Positions 1 through 11,524 of a stretch of DNA of 64,000 nucleotides are shown here, one piece after another. The DNA is from Mauremys mutica (lineage: Eukaryota; Chordata; Testudines; Geoemydidae). Each line of letters starts with the position of its first letter. The first letter of the stretch is position 1. The notes under the pieces were generated by a model. That model worked only from the letters and a program-made list of their open reading frames with translations, searched no databases and had not been told where the DNA came from. A program made the translations under genes and the position numbers. The stretch is from the NCBI RefSeq assembly GCF_020497125.1, contig NC_059082.1:62264948-62328947 (forward strand). Reading direction: 5' to 3'.

Positions 1-2140
1 GATGGTGCAATCCCACCAAATTATTGAAACAACAAGGTGTTTACCTTCAGTAATACTAATTCCACTTGGATTAACAAGAAAAAAACAGGAGCTGTGATAA
101 AAATTTTCCCTCCTTAAAATAATGATCAAATCTAGGGCTACATTCAGAGGTTAGTCTAAAGTGAAACTTTGATGTGGATCTCCTCCTCCTGATCTGAGTG
201 CTTCTCTTTCAAACAGCCAGATCCAAACCCAGACGTAGATCAAAGTTCACAAATGGCTCCTAGCTTTGTAACAAACTGAATCAAACATAGTTATCAGTAC
301 TCCTCTGAGCTTTGGGATGTTCAAAAGCCAGATCCCAATTTTGCAGTTTGTGCCCATTTGGGGTTTTCTACATTTGTGGCATTCTCCTCTAAATACTCAG
401 TAGGGACAGGCCTAGACACCCCCAACTTCCTGTGGTTGAAATACAGATCTAATTTGAAGTTTTTGCTTATCACTATAAGGAAGGAAGGAGGTTCTTCCTC
501 ATAGCTGATGGGCAGCTAACAACCTTCTCCATAAAGTCTGCAAGGATCTACATGAATTTCACCATGAGAGAAAAAAAACCCAAAACACTGTAGTAGTGTT
601 TTTGAGCAGGAGATTAAAGCAGATAACCAAAAATACACTCCTTTGAGTCCTTAATGTACTTTTATTATGCTGCTTCAGTTTCACTATAGTTATCGAGTTG
701 TTCACCAAATGTACTACAATAATGTTTGTTGCTTCAATAACCTCCTCCATGCAGTCCATTTTTCCCTAGTAAGCAAAAATGGATGTTGATCTGGGGCCAG
801 TATCATTTTGGCTAGTTATTAGCGTGAGCTTCAAAAAACAACTAAAGAAGTACATGCAAGATGATATGCAAGCTGTTTATAGGAGTGGATGTCACATGCA
901 GCCTCAGATCCACCTGTCCTGGAAAGCACTAATCATTTTCCATTGCTCAGAGAGCCCTTGAAACATCCAGTGGATACAATCTCAGTTCTTCCTTATCTGC
1001 TCTTTGTGGAGTGGCAGTAGCAAGCTTGCTTAGATTTGTAGCTTTTGTAAAGCCTGACCGATTGTGCAAGGGGAAGTGAAGAGGGAATTCATGTGCAGTG
1101 ATCAACAGCGTCTTATCCATATTACTGTGTTTTCCTAAGATGCACAACAATATCTCAAGTATAGCATGTGGCCATATTTCTCATACTGCATGGTGCAGCC
1201 AGTTTTAAACTTCTGAAGAGTGTATCACTTTTACTGGGGCAAATTTGATCCTGGCTCTGTGCCAGTTACCATTAGGTACAGAGTCTTTTTGGCACCACAT
1301 CTGCCATGAAGGAAGGAAGGTTGTAGCTATGGAAAACACGGTAATCAGCAATGGGAGCAGCAATGGATGGGAAGCAGTATGGCATCTTTACTGACCACCT
1401 CTCCAGTGAGTTTCTGTGGAACATCTGGCAGAGATGAAAACGTGCCCCCCCCCCCACGAAACACTTGAGGTAGGAGAGTAATAGAAACCTTGCCTGTCCT
1501 CCCCAAGGCGCATCTGCCTTCACTGACAACACATGCAGGTTAATACTGCACCTCAGAGTGCCGCAGTGTGGAATCTGGCCAAGAGGGTATTTGATATACG
1601 TGTATAATGTCTGTGTTCCTAAATATGAGCTCTGCTATGTCTCTAGCAGCACCTCACAGACAAGCACACTTTCCCATTGGATTGCAATTCCACCTGTGGC
1701 TTTGAGTATCCTTTCTATAAACCATATTTAGGGTGTGATTTGCCATCTTTCCTGCAGTGATGTGGCTAGTGGAATTTCAAACTACCTGGATCTGCTGGGC
1801 AATCCACCCCACATCTGGGTTCCTGCAAGGCTGGCAGTTGCTACAGCACAATTGTGTATGTGCTCTGTTTCCAGGTTGATAGAAAAGACTCAGCTATGCC
1901 AGCCCTAACGTAGGTCCCCAGTAAAACTGGGTTTTTCACTTGGGTTTTGCACAGGGGTGAGTGTTTGAGTATTTAAAACAGGCTCTTCTTAGAGCAAGCA
2001 TCCGCTTGGACTATTGAACCACAAACACCAGTCAGTACTTACGACAGCAACTGCTCTAGTAAATGGATCCTTGACAGTGTGAACTGTAAACCTAATCTAC
2101 TTCAGGCCATACCAGAGGCATGTAAATGTTAATCTGCGCT
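1..2140. other. Gene-free stretch, no recognised repeat
   Basis: AT-rich sequence with scattered short reading frames of under 90 codons that have no recognisable domain and no codon pattern. An 11-base C run lies at 1445-1455. I see no convincing splice-bounded exon, RNA gene or mobile element here. Confidence 0.5.
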
Positions 2141-2153
2141 CGCATGTCAGACA

Positions 2154-2295
2154 CTAACTGGCCTGTGTGGACCTCTTGTTGGGCACAAAAAGTTCCCTCG
2201 TGCACATTAACATAGTACTGTTTGAAATGGGACTGTGTTAATGTGCATGATGGAACTTTTAGTGCCCATCAGCAGGGTCCACACAGGCCAGTTAG
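2154..2295. mobile_element. Long palindromic element (MITE-like)
   Basis: Two arms of about 63 bases, 2154-2216 and 2232-2295, are imperfect reverse complements separated by about 15 bases. The arms begin with CTAACTGGCCTGTGTGGACC and the second ends with its complement. The similarity weakens outward but continues to about 2310. Such a structure is typical of a foldback or MITE-type non-autonomous DNA transposon. It has no coding capacity. I cannot name the family and see no clear target duplication. Confidence 0.7.
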
Positions 2296-2344
2296 CAGGC
2301 AACACACTAGTGTGGAGGAAAGCACTGTGTAATAAGCCCTCAGT

Positions 2345-4095
2345 CATTATGTTACTCTGTCATGTTAGTTAGCAGCCACAAAACCATACTTCTGAAATGT
2401 CTTAGACCTCTAAAGGTCCAATTCTACCACTCTTCCTCCTGTTAAATAATCATGCAAATAGTTCCCCTCAGTAGGCCAACTCTTAAAAGGAAATGTTATT
2501 TGTATGAATAAAGGTGGCAGAATCTGGCTATATGTGAGAAATTGCTGCATTTATGTTTTATTAGGAGAGAAATTTTATACCATGTAATTGCTTAGGGCAA
2601 AATTATACTGTTTTTTTCCCTTGACGTAAGTCCAGAGTAGCCTCAGTGAAGTCAATGGTGTTATCATGGATAAACAGCATTGTAACCAACTGAAGAATTT
2701 GGCTCTAAACGTTTGTCTATACAAGGAGTTATTCAGAAATAGACATTGCACTTTAAAGTCATGCCCTACCTTAATCTGAAACAACTTTCAAGTGTAGACA
2801 AGACCCACCCATAAATCTCCAAAGGCCATAGTTTCCATTGTGGGTTAATAGCCCAAAACATTTGTTTGAAAATCAGAAAGCCATACTGAATAAAAATACT
2901 CAACATTTCTATTGCTGTGTATAAACACTAACCAATTCATTCTTCCAACAGCACTGTAAGGTACAGATAAGGGAATTTAGATACAAAGGGACAGATTTTG
3001 ATCTAATTTACTTTTGTGTAAATTCAGGATCATTCTGTGGAGATCACTGGGGTTACATTTGTATAAATTCACAGTGGATGAGATCAGAAAATGGTCCAGC
3101 GAGGCATTAGAAGTATGGGAATACAAAGCCATATCTAAGAGCAGAGATACCCAGCACACCAACTTCTAATCAGGTGGGACCCTAGTGTCATAGATTTGTC
3201 CCAGTGACTATGACACACATCTTTAATCCCACAGAGCCCAAGTTTGTTGACATTCAGGAAACCTGTAGTGCTTTTTGCTTTGGGTCCAATCCAAAGTATA
3301 TGGGAGTTTCTTATTGCCTTGAGTGGGCTTTGGAGAAAGCTGTTTTTGTTTCCCCTTCTTTTTCCTGAGGGTGGCCTTCAGTGCTCTGCTGTATTGAAAC
3401 CTATGCGCAGAAAGGTCTATCATGTAAAATCACAGATGAAAACAATTTGTGTCAATAGTCAAATAAATGTCAAACCTTCTGACATGCAGCCACATACTGA
3501 GCACTTTAAAATGAATGAGTGGATTCTGATATGGATTTTTAATAAGGGAAACTCTTCCAGAAATTATAATGAGCTTTGCAAGTCAGAAATGCATGCCGTA
3601 TTCTTTATGATTTAGGCATATATTTATTCTAGTGCGACAGACCTTGAAAATAAGTTCAAAGTTTGAAATGTGAAATATGGATAAAGCTCTGCCCTTAATC
3701 CAAACATTTACTCAACATAACTTTTTTCCTTTTCCATCTCTAAAATATTAGTAATAAGGATTCTTTTCCCCTGGTGCTTGGCTAACAGGAGATGTAGGGG
3801 CTGCAGTTGATGCTAATGGAAAGAATGTTCTCACAAAATAACGTCAGTCACCTTGCCAGAAATGTTGCACGACTCTGAATCTCTATTGTACTGGGAGTAC
3901 AAAACCACAGATAAACACAAGGTAATCTATTTAGACGCATGGTGGGGAAAACACATATACTGCTGTTGAACAGGAATTAATATCTGCCATTTCATACTAG
4001 CAGCAAACAAAGCATCACTCCATTTTTATTATAAAAATAAAATGCTGTTGCATCACTGGGGCACAACCCCCAAAAGAAATACTGAGCGACACTGA
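2345..4095. other. Gene-free stretch with diverged palindromic repeat traces
   Basis: No gene is recognised. Pieces at 2643-2660 (GAAGTCAATGG) and 2985-3095 (two imperfectly complementary halves around a GTGTAAAT motif) look like worn copies of a dispersed palindromic repeat seen elsewhere in the window. The 123-codon frame at 3244-3615 has no domain and looks like chance. Confidence 0.45.
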
Positions 4096-4159
4096 GACCC
4101 CATGTGCCAGGTCGCAACCCTGCTCACTCAGATTTGGCTCCATCATGACAAGGGGGTAG

Positions 4160-4440
4160 CCAGTCCAAACCTGAGCAGTGTGGGGGCCCTGTGAGTGCAG
4201 GGTTGTTGGGGGTGGTGGGATGAGTTGTAGGGGCAGTAGGAGAAAAGGAGGGTGGGGTTGGGGGCTGGGCTGTTGGGGGTGAGTGGGAGATGTCAGGGGC
4301 TGCAGTGAGCGGGATGTATGTCAGGGCTGCTGGGATGTGTATGGAGCTATCGGGATAAGTGGCGGCTGGTGAAGACTTGCTGAGGTATATGTGGCATGGG
4401 CGGGGCATTCGAGTATGTGTGTGTGGGAGGAGGGGTAAGT
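4160..4440 (+). repeat. G-rich tract with quadruplex potential
   Basis: The plus strand carries many runs of three to five G separated by short spacers, most densely at about 4199-4300. The opposite strand reads as a Pro/Thr/Ser-rich open frame of 94 codons (4124-4408), which is a composition artefact. Its left flank resembles sequence at 53955-53990, so the tract may sit inside an old DNA transposon. Confidence 0.5.
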
Positions 4441-4660
4441 ATGGTGTAGGGGCACTTTAAGGAAGGCTCCCAATTTGCACAGTGCACAGGGCCACAAAAT
4501 CCTTTAAGCATTACATCACTATAAACTAAATGGCTTTGGAAGAGTATCTATAAAATTGTGAATGGAGGATCATATACTAGGTATGTTGAGTCATAAATGC
4601 CAGTGAATGAATTGGTATGTCATAAAGGGGAGAGCAAGAGAAATCCAATGTTTTTAACCT

Positions 4661-4820
4661 CCAATTCAGCAGAGCACTTAAGCATGTGCTTATTTGTCAG
4701 GATATATGTCCATCCCTTTTCAGCAAAGCAATTAAGTATAGGCTCAATTGATTTCATGGGTGCTTCTCCATATGTTTAGAGTTAAGCATGTGCTTCAGTG
4801 CTTTGTGAATCAAGGCCTTA
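4661..4820. repeat. Dispersed palindromic repeat, copy 1
   Basis: A left arm at 4665-4692 (core CACTTAAGCATGTGCTTA) is answered by a right arm at 4780-4815 (core AGTTAAGCATGTGCTTCAG). A partial internal copy (CAGCAAAGCAATTAAGTA) starts at 4721. Similar pieces occur at about 6031-6395 and 34732-34830. From memory, elements of this shape are common in bird, crocodile and turtle genomes, but I cannot give a secure family name. Confidence 0.6.
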
Positions 4821-5332
4821 AAAAAGAAACATTTTTCTCAGGAGGCATAACAATGTCCATGCGCAACATAGTGGCATAAAAATTGGATTGTGTGTTAGCC
4901 CATATATCTGTCTTGAATCATTGGACTGTTAAAACCATTCATTTAACATTTTAAACATAGCTGGAGAGAGAGCAGATGATAGCCAATGAAACATTTTTTA
5001 TTTTGGCATTGCTACTGCTGTTGGTTCTCAGGACCCAGCAGTGTTTATCATTCAGCAGACAAAGATGTTTTGGCAGCACACTGCAGCTTTCAGTGGGGGG
5101 AATCTCCAAAATTAAAGGCAATTATGTATTAGCACATGGTTACCACCCCGAGGGCCACTCAGAAATTCAATGTATTATATAGAACAATGGAGATGGTCAT
5201 GGCCAACCTATCGGAAACTGTCTCCCACAGTCAGCAATAAAGAAACAGATGTAATTTTCTCTTCTGTTCAGGTTCTTACACCTAGCCCATGAATGTAATC
5301 ATTTAATTGTCCTGGAGGAATAGCCTTATAGC

Positions 5333-5826
5333 CAGGGGCGGCTCTAGGAATTTGGCCGCCCCAAGCACGCCGGTCCCGTGGCTCCGGGGGACCTCTTGCA
5401 GACGTGCCTGTGGAGGGTCCGCTGGTCCCACGGCTCCGGTGGAGCCGTGGGACCAGCGGATCCTCCACAGTCATGCCTGCGGGAGGTCCAGTGGAGCCGC
5501 GGCAGCAGCGGACCCTCCGCAGGCACGTCTGCGGGAGGTTCACCGGAGCCACGGGACCAGCGGACCCTTCGCAGACATGCCTGCGGGAGGTCCAGCGGAG
5601 CCGCGGCAGCAGCGGACCCTCCGCAGGCGCGTCTGCGGGAGGTTCACCGGAGTCACAGGACCAGCGGACCCTCCGCAGTCATGCCTGCGGCAGGTCCTGT
5701 CCCACGGCTCTGGTGGACCTCCTGCAGGCATGACTGCAGAAGGTCCGCCGGAGCCGCCTGCCGCCCTGCCGGCAAAATGCCACCCCAAGCGCGCGCTTGG
5801 CGCGCTGGGGTCTGGAGCCGGCCCTG
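5333..5826. mobile_element. hAT-type non-autonomous DNA transposon with internal minisatellite
   Basis: The element begins CAGGGGCGGCTCTAG and ends in the near complement CTGGAGCCGGCCCTG. It is flanked by a perfect 8-bp duplication, CTTATAGC, at 5325-5332 and 5827-5834, the hallmark of hAT transposition. The GC-rich interior holds a tandem repeat with a 52-base period (units start at 5479, 5531, 5583, 5635 and 5687). Long open frames across it on both strands reflect the GC-rich repeat, not genes. It would need a transposase supplied in trans. Confidence 0.92.
5479..5738. repeat. 52-bp tandem repeat inside the hAT element
   Basis: Five units start exactly 52 bases apart, each opening with GCGGGAGGT or, in the last, GCGGCAGGT. 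Units alternate between two variants, one with CCGCGGCAGCAGCGG and one with a CAC(C/A)GGA start. The alternation suggests a duplicated two-unit block. Confidence 0.85.
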
Positions 5827-6030
5827 CTTATAGCATATGAACATGCTTCGATGATATTCACATCTTTTTTGCATGTACATTCACATGCACAGCTGCTTTT
5901 TAGTTCAGGAGAATGTTTGCAGAAAGCCAAAGTCTTGAAAATATTTCTGTGAATGTGTTTACAGGAGGCTCTGTAACTCTTGGCCGAGAACATAACTTCT
6001 GAGGTTCTACATAACCCTTCAGAACTTCAT

Positions 6031-6395
6031 AAAGGCCCAGATTCAGCGGCGGCTCCAGGCACCAGCGCTCCAAGCGCGTGCCTGAGGAGGCAAGCCATGG
6101 GGGGCACCCTGCCAGTCCCTGAGAGGGAGGCGGTCAGGCAGCCTTCGGCGGCTTGCCTGCAGGAGGTCCGGTGGTCCCGTGGATTTGGCGGCAATTCGGC
6201 GGCAGGTACGCCGAAGCCGCGGGACCGGCGGACCTCCCATAGGCAAGCCGCCAAAGGCAGCCTGCTTGCCATGCTGGGGGTGGCAAAAAAGCTAGAGCCA
6301 CCCCTGCTTAAGTCCAAACTTGATCTGCTAAACATAGGCTTGCTGACATGCTTAAAGTGAGACACATGCTTGAGTGCCTTGTTGAACTGGGCCAA
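6031..6395. repeat. Dispersed palindromic repeat, copy 2, interrupted by a hAT element
   Basis: A left fragment GGCCCAGATTCAG (6034-6046) and a right arm at about 6307-6395 (with CATGCTTAAAGTGAG and GTTGAACTGGGCC) look like the two ends of the palindromic family at 4661-4820. The hAT-like element at 6044-6306 lies between them. Confidence 0.5.
6044..6306. mobile_element. hAT-like non-autonomous element, related to the 5333 copy
   Basis: The left end CAGCGGCGGCTCCAG and right end CTAGAGCCACCCCTG are imperfect complements and match the termini of the element at 5333-5826. The interior shares the GGAGGTCCGG...CCGCGGGACC style of sequence but has no tandem array. No 8-bp duplication is visible (CCCAGATT against CTTAAGTC), so an end has probably been lost or rearranged. 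Confidence 0.7.
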
Positions 6396-6399
6396 ACTC

Positions 6400-7404
6400 C
6401 TGAGACTCTCTCATCAATGTTCAGAATGTAAAAATAATGTAATGGTTGGCCTATTAGCTTTGTATTATGCACCACTTGCTATGACAATACAGCCATTTAC
6501 TCTATACTGAGTTCCCAGCTGCCCATTCATTTATGCTGTTAAGGGAGACTTGTGGATGCCAGGCTGACTAAAAACAGCAACATCGAAATAATTTTAAAAT
6601 GATTGTGCTGGATTGTGCCATCCTTGCCCAGGTAACGATGCAGGGAGGGAAACAGAAACATGGGACAAGGAGACTGGAAACTTCTTAACCTATCCTTGTG
6701 CCCTTGGGCAGGATCTGGGGACAGTCCCATTGGAGCGACGCTCTGCTCCCAGCTTGTTTAGCCTCCTAAAAGGGGCTGGGATGAGGGCAGAACATTGTGT
6801 TCATATGGCTGCTTGTGGCCCTGCTCCTTGCCTTCAGCATCAGCTAGCAGGACTGGGCTGGCATAGGCATGAGGACATGCTACCTCCTTTCAAACTCAGC
6901 AAAAAATTTCCCAGGACTCCCACAGCATCATGGCTTCTACTCACCTTTCCCTACCCACACCTAATGCAGGCCATGGTTTGAAAGCCATCTGACCCTTCTC
7001 TCTACAGAAGCCATTCAAAACATCCATTTTTATTGCAACCTTCCCTTCTGTAGCATTTGAAAATGTATATATTTTACACCTCTGTCTATTGCAAATTTTG
7101 ACTTGTTTTCAAAAGACTACCTGGCTTTCCTCTAGACTGTCGTTGGTATTTAATTAGCTTTCAATTTAGGAGTCTCATATTTATCCTAATCACTTACAGG
7201 AGATTTTGTCATACTCCCCGCAGGTGTGGGTCCATGATTTTGTCCTTTAACATTAGTAATCTAAAAATGTGTTCAGGAAGCAAGACTAACTCTCCGTGCA
7301 TTTCTCCCTCCATATGCCTTTATTGCTCCATCTTTTATCACTCTTGATACTCAGTGGTGTATCAAGTTTTTCTTGAAAATTTGTTGGAAAACCACCCCTA
7401 AAAT
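6400..7404. other. Gene-free stretch, nothing recognised
   Basis: No gene, RNA or clear mobile element is visible. The 122-codon frame at 6613-6981 has no recognisable domain. Confidence 0.45.
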
Positions 7405-7418
7405 ATCAGATTTATAAT

Positions 7419-10400
7419 GATGTTCGTCCATCGTTTTCGAAGAAGACCTTGACATCTAGCAGTTTGTGAGCTGTCCACAGTGCGTCCGCAGGTGGCTGAT
7501 AAGGCCAATACGGGCACGAAATGTTCTGCCACATGTCGGGCAGACATGTGTGGGCACCACTGTTACTACATTTACAGCTCTGGCTTTACGGAGTGCTCGC
7601 TTCTCTTGTGCTATAGTTATCCTTCTGGCTTCAGATGTCTGGCAGCCTTGATGGATCAGCGCATGCCATGTCGATCGGTCTTGTGCCAGGGTTTCCCAGG
7701 AGGTGATGTCAATATCCAGGGACTTAATAGAGTCTTTCAGTGTGTCTTTGTATCGCTTCTTTTGTCCCCTGTGCGATCGCTTTCCTTGAGACAGCTCACC
7801 ATAAAAGAGCTGTTTGGGGATGCGGTGGTCTGGCATCCTTACAACATGGCCTGCCCAGCGTGTCTGGGCTTTCATAAGCAGAGTATAAATTGACGGCAGG
7901 CCTGCTCTGGAGAGGACTTCTGTATCTGGCACCTTATCCTGCCACCGGATCCTCAGAAGTCTGCGGAGGCAAGTCATATGGAAGTGGTTCAGTTGCCTAG
8001 CGTGCCCTCCTGTATACAGTCCAAGTCTCACTGGCATACATCAGGGTAGTTAGCACTACTGCTCGGTAGACTTTAAGCTTTGTAGCAAGGCTTATTCCAC
8101 GGTGGTCCCACACGTTGGTCAACAGTCTGCCAAATGCAGAACTTGCCTTAGCGATTCTGCAGTTGACCTCGATGTCAATTGTCACTGCGCGAGAAAGGGT
8201 GCTGCCAAGGTATGTAAATTGGTCCACTGCTTGCAACTTTTGTCCCTTCACTATGATGGTGGGCACTTGGTGTTGGGTTTTCGGAGCTGGCTGGTGCATC
8301 ACTTCAGTTTTCTTTATGTTGATGAGGAGGCCGAAGTTATCGCATGCTGCTGCGAATTTATCCATGCTAGCTTGCATTTCCTGCTCTGATCCAACATTCA
8401 GGGCACAGTCGTCAGCAAAAAGAAGGTCTCTTAGCACAGTCTCCTTTATTTTGGTGACAGCCTGGAGTCTTTGCAGGTTGAACAGTTTCCAATCAGTCCT
8501 GTATCTCAGGCTGATTCCCAAGGAACTGTTCTGAAAGGCGTCTGACAGCATAGCAGAAAACATTATGCTGAACAGGGTCGGTGCCAACACACACCCTTGC
8601 TTGACGCCATTTGTGACGGGAAAGGCCTCTGAAGCTTCTCCGTCGTCCAGAACACAAGCCGTCATGCCGTCGTGGAACTGACGTACCATCAGGATGAATC
8701 TGTCAGGGCACCCAAACCTCGACATGATGCGCCACAGACCTTCGCGACTGACAGTGTCAAAAGCCTTGGTAAGATCCACGAAGATGGTATACAGTTCACG
8801 ATTCTGCTCTTGACACTTCTCTTGGAGCTGTCGAACTGCGAAGATCATGTCCACAGTGCCACGCTCTTTGCGGAAGCCGCACTGTGTCTCAGGTAGTAAA
8901 CCCTGTTCCAGGTGGTCAATCAGGCGATTCAGCAACACTCGTGCAAGGATCTTACCTGCGCTAGAAAGCAGTGATATTCCTCTATGATTATCACAGACTT
9001 TTCGATTTCCTTTCCTCTTGTAGAGGTGTACGATGGACGCGTCTTTCAATTCCTGAGGAATGGACCCTTGATTCCAGAAGAACTGGAACAGCTGAGTGAG
9101 TTTGTCAACAAGCATTGCACCACCATCCTTATAGATTTCCGCTGGAATCGCATCAGATCCTGAGGCCTTGCCACTAGACAGCTGACTGATGGCCTGTAGG
9201 GTTTCAGTCTCTGATGGTGGAACGTCCAGGCTGTAATTAATATCCGCCTGGGGCATTCTGTCAATCGCCTCATTATTGATGGAAGATGGGCGGTTCAGTA
9301 CGGATTGGAAATGCTCAGCCCAACGCTGTAAAATCAGAGTCTTCTCAGTAATGAGAGTTACACCATCTAAGTCCAGTAGAGGGGAACTCCCTGAAGGCCG
9401 AGGTCCGTACAAGGATATAAGGGTTTCGTAGAACCGTTTGGCATCGTTTCTATCAGCAAACTTCTGGATTTCATCTGCTTTGGCACTCAACCAGGAGTCC
9501 TGCATCTTACGAAGCTTGCTCTGTACGGTCCTGCGAATGTTGTTGAAGGCATTTTTCTTAGCTGTTGATGACGGGTCGTTCTGATGAGCACGGTGAAGGC
9601 AGTGCTTTTCAGCAAGTAAAGCCTTGATCTCTTCGTCATTTTCATCAAACCAGTCCTGCTGTTTCCTGTGTGAGGGTCCAAGAACCTTTAGTGCAGAAAA
9701 GTGCACAACATTTCGGAAGCGTTCCCAGTTCCTCTCAACGTTTTCCTCTAATTGCAGCTCTGAGAGTTGGTTGTCGAGATCTTCTACTAGTGAAGCTGCT
9801 GTGTTGGGGTTCCTCAGTTTACTGACATTGATCTTTTTCATCACAGCTTTATTTCCCTGCGGACATCTCTTTGGCTTGATGTGAAGGCTTAATTTAGAGA
9901 TGATAAGTCTATGATCAGTCCAACAGTCAGCACTCGGCATGGCCTTAGACACCCTTACATCCTGTCTGTCTTTCCTCCGCACGATGACATAATCAATGAG
10001 ATGCCAGTGCTTGGAACGTGGGTGCATCCAGGACGTCTTTTTGCGAGTGGGCAGGCAGAAGATTGTATTGGTGATGATCAGATCATGAGCCGCACATGTC
10101 TTCAATAGTAGTAGGCCATTGCTGTTGCATTTGCCGATTCCATTTTTTCCAATGACGCCATCCCAGGCAGAGTGATCGGATCCTACTCTCGCGTTAAAAT
10201 CGCCAAGTAGAATCAGCCTGTCGGTGCGCTTCACGGATGAAAGTAGGGCATCGAGATCTTCATAAAACTTGTCCTTTACTTCATCCGGATTCGTCATTGT
10301 GGGTGCGTAAGCGCCGATTAGTATAACTCGCTTTCCTCTCGGTAGTGGAAGATGCAGTGTCATGATTCGATCGTTCACGCCCTTGGGAAGACTGGCAAGT

Positions 10401-11524
10401 TTGCAGAAAAGATGATTCTTAACCGCAAAGCCAACTCCAGATTCACGACATTCGTCACTGCTACGTCCACACCAGAAGAATGTGTAACCACCCCTGTTTC
10501 TGTGAGCTGACCTTCGTTGGCTAGACGAGTTTCACACAGGGCTGCAATATTGATGTTAAATCTTGTGAGCTCTCTGGCGACCAGAGCTGTTCTTCTTTCT
10601 GGTCGATCTGCTGAGGGGTTGTCTTGAAGCATGTGTACATTCCATGTACCAATAATGAGTGGTGTCACCTTGCGTTTTGTTGTTTGAAATTTTGTTATTC
10701 GACCGCATAAGATGGGATCCCCTCCAGCCGCGGTAAGCTGGCCAGGGTTCTATGAAGCAAACAATGTTTAGGGCACCTTTTCTAGCCCCTTCCTCTTACT
10801 ACGGAGGTGAGCAGTGCAGTCCTAAAGAGGGCTGCTCAGTCACTCAGGTAGACGCCGAATCCAGCTGTTGCTTCGGTCAGCAAGAAGACGACCATTAGAC
10901 CTGAGCCACCTGTGTGCATGTCCGCGGCTACAGCTCCCAGTGTATCCACACCTGCTGCTTCGTCGCTCGCCCATCGCCACAGGACTTTAAAGTTTACGGG
11001 AATTGGAGGGATGTCAAGACTTGCGCGTGAATTGGATTAAAGTGAGGGAGAGGTGCGCATAGTCAGCCTCACTCTCTCTTCCCAGACTCCATCTTGCTCC
11101 AGTGGCAGGACAAAAGTCGAGACGGTTGGAGATGGGCTGGGCGCAGTGGTTGACCAGGGCGTCTTTCGCGTCTTGCCGTGCTCTTAGCGTACCACGTCGC
11201 TTGCAGAAACCGCCTTCATGACCGTTGGTCTTATTCCAAAAGGTCTCATCCGCTCAATCCGCCGGAGTCTGTCTTCACATGCTCGGGATAGACAAGGCCC
11301 TATCTCACCGAAGGTCTATGCCTGACGGCTACCCTCAACCTGGTTTGGCCAGCCTGTCGAAGCTGTTACCCGGGGTGTGGCAGCTGCGCATGCTACAGCT
11401 ACAGGGAGCCACAGGTGAGAGCTGAGTGACAGGTGGGGACCAAAGGTGGATGAGCTGCCCTGAAGGGACACGACCTGCCCCTACACCAGAGGTGCTACCC
11501 CTCCCTGAACACCCCATACACCCC
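7419..11524 (-). mobile_element. Full-length APE-type non-LTR retrotransposon (LINE)
   Basis: A 4.1-kb minus-strand insertion is flanked by a perfect 14-bp target duplication, ATCAGATTTATAAT, at 7405-7418 and 11525-11538. On its own strand the order is a GC-rich 5' UTR of about 0.8 kb (11524-10709), one long coding region (10708-7456) and a very short 3' UTR of about 37 bases ending GATGGACGAACATC with no poly(A). The 5' region still holds many CpG sites. The complete duplication and intact 5' end show an untruncated insertion, which is unusual for LINEs. The RT order and the 3' end without poly(A) recall RTE- or CR1-like groups; I could not place the clade without a tree. Confidence 0.94.
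7456..10708 (-). pseudogene. LINE endonuclease-reverse transcriptase, two frameshifts
   Basis: The polyprotein of the LINE would cut target DNA and copy element RNA in the nucleus. I start it at the ATG at 10708, because the frame is closed upstream and this ATG precedes the conserved GTWNV motif (residues 20-24). The endonuclease Glu lies in LCETR (residue 59). A frame change near 10490, in a short G run, leads into the 793-codon frame 10378-7997. In that frame the endonuclease motifs are GDFN (59-62) and WTDHR (153-157). RT motifs are SGKASGSDAIPAE, FVDLTKAFD (533-541), GVKQGCVLAP (591-600) and FADD (654-657), so all three catalytic Asp remain. A second shift near 8000, one extra G, leads into the last frame. 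That frame ends in a CCHH finger, CPTCGR...SHLRTH, just before the TAG stop at 7456-7458. No other break is seen. Confidence 0.93.

Noticed and set aside
5307..5840. Several long overlapping frames (up to 177 codons) on both strands
   Set aside because: They lie inside the hAT element's GC-rich 52-bp tandem repeat; simultaneous open frames in many phases are a composition effect.
7466..10108. Plus-strand frames across the LINE
   Set aside because: They are antisense shadows of the minus-strand endonuclease-RT coding region.
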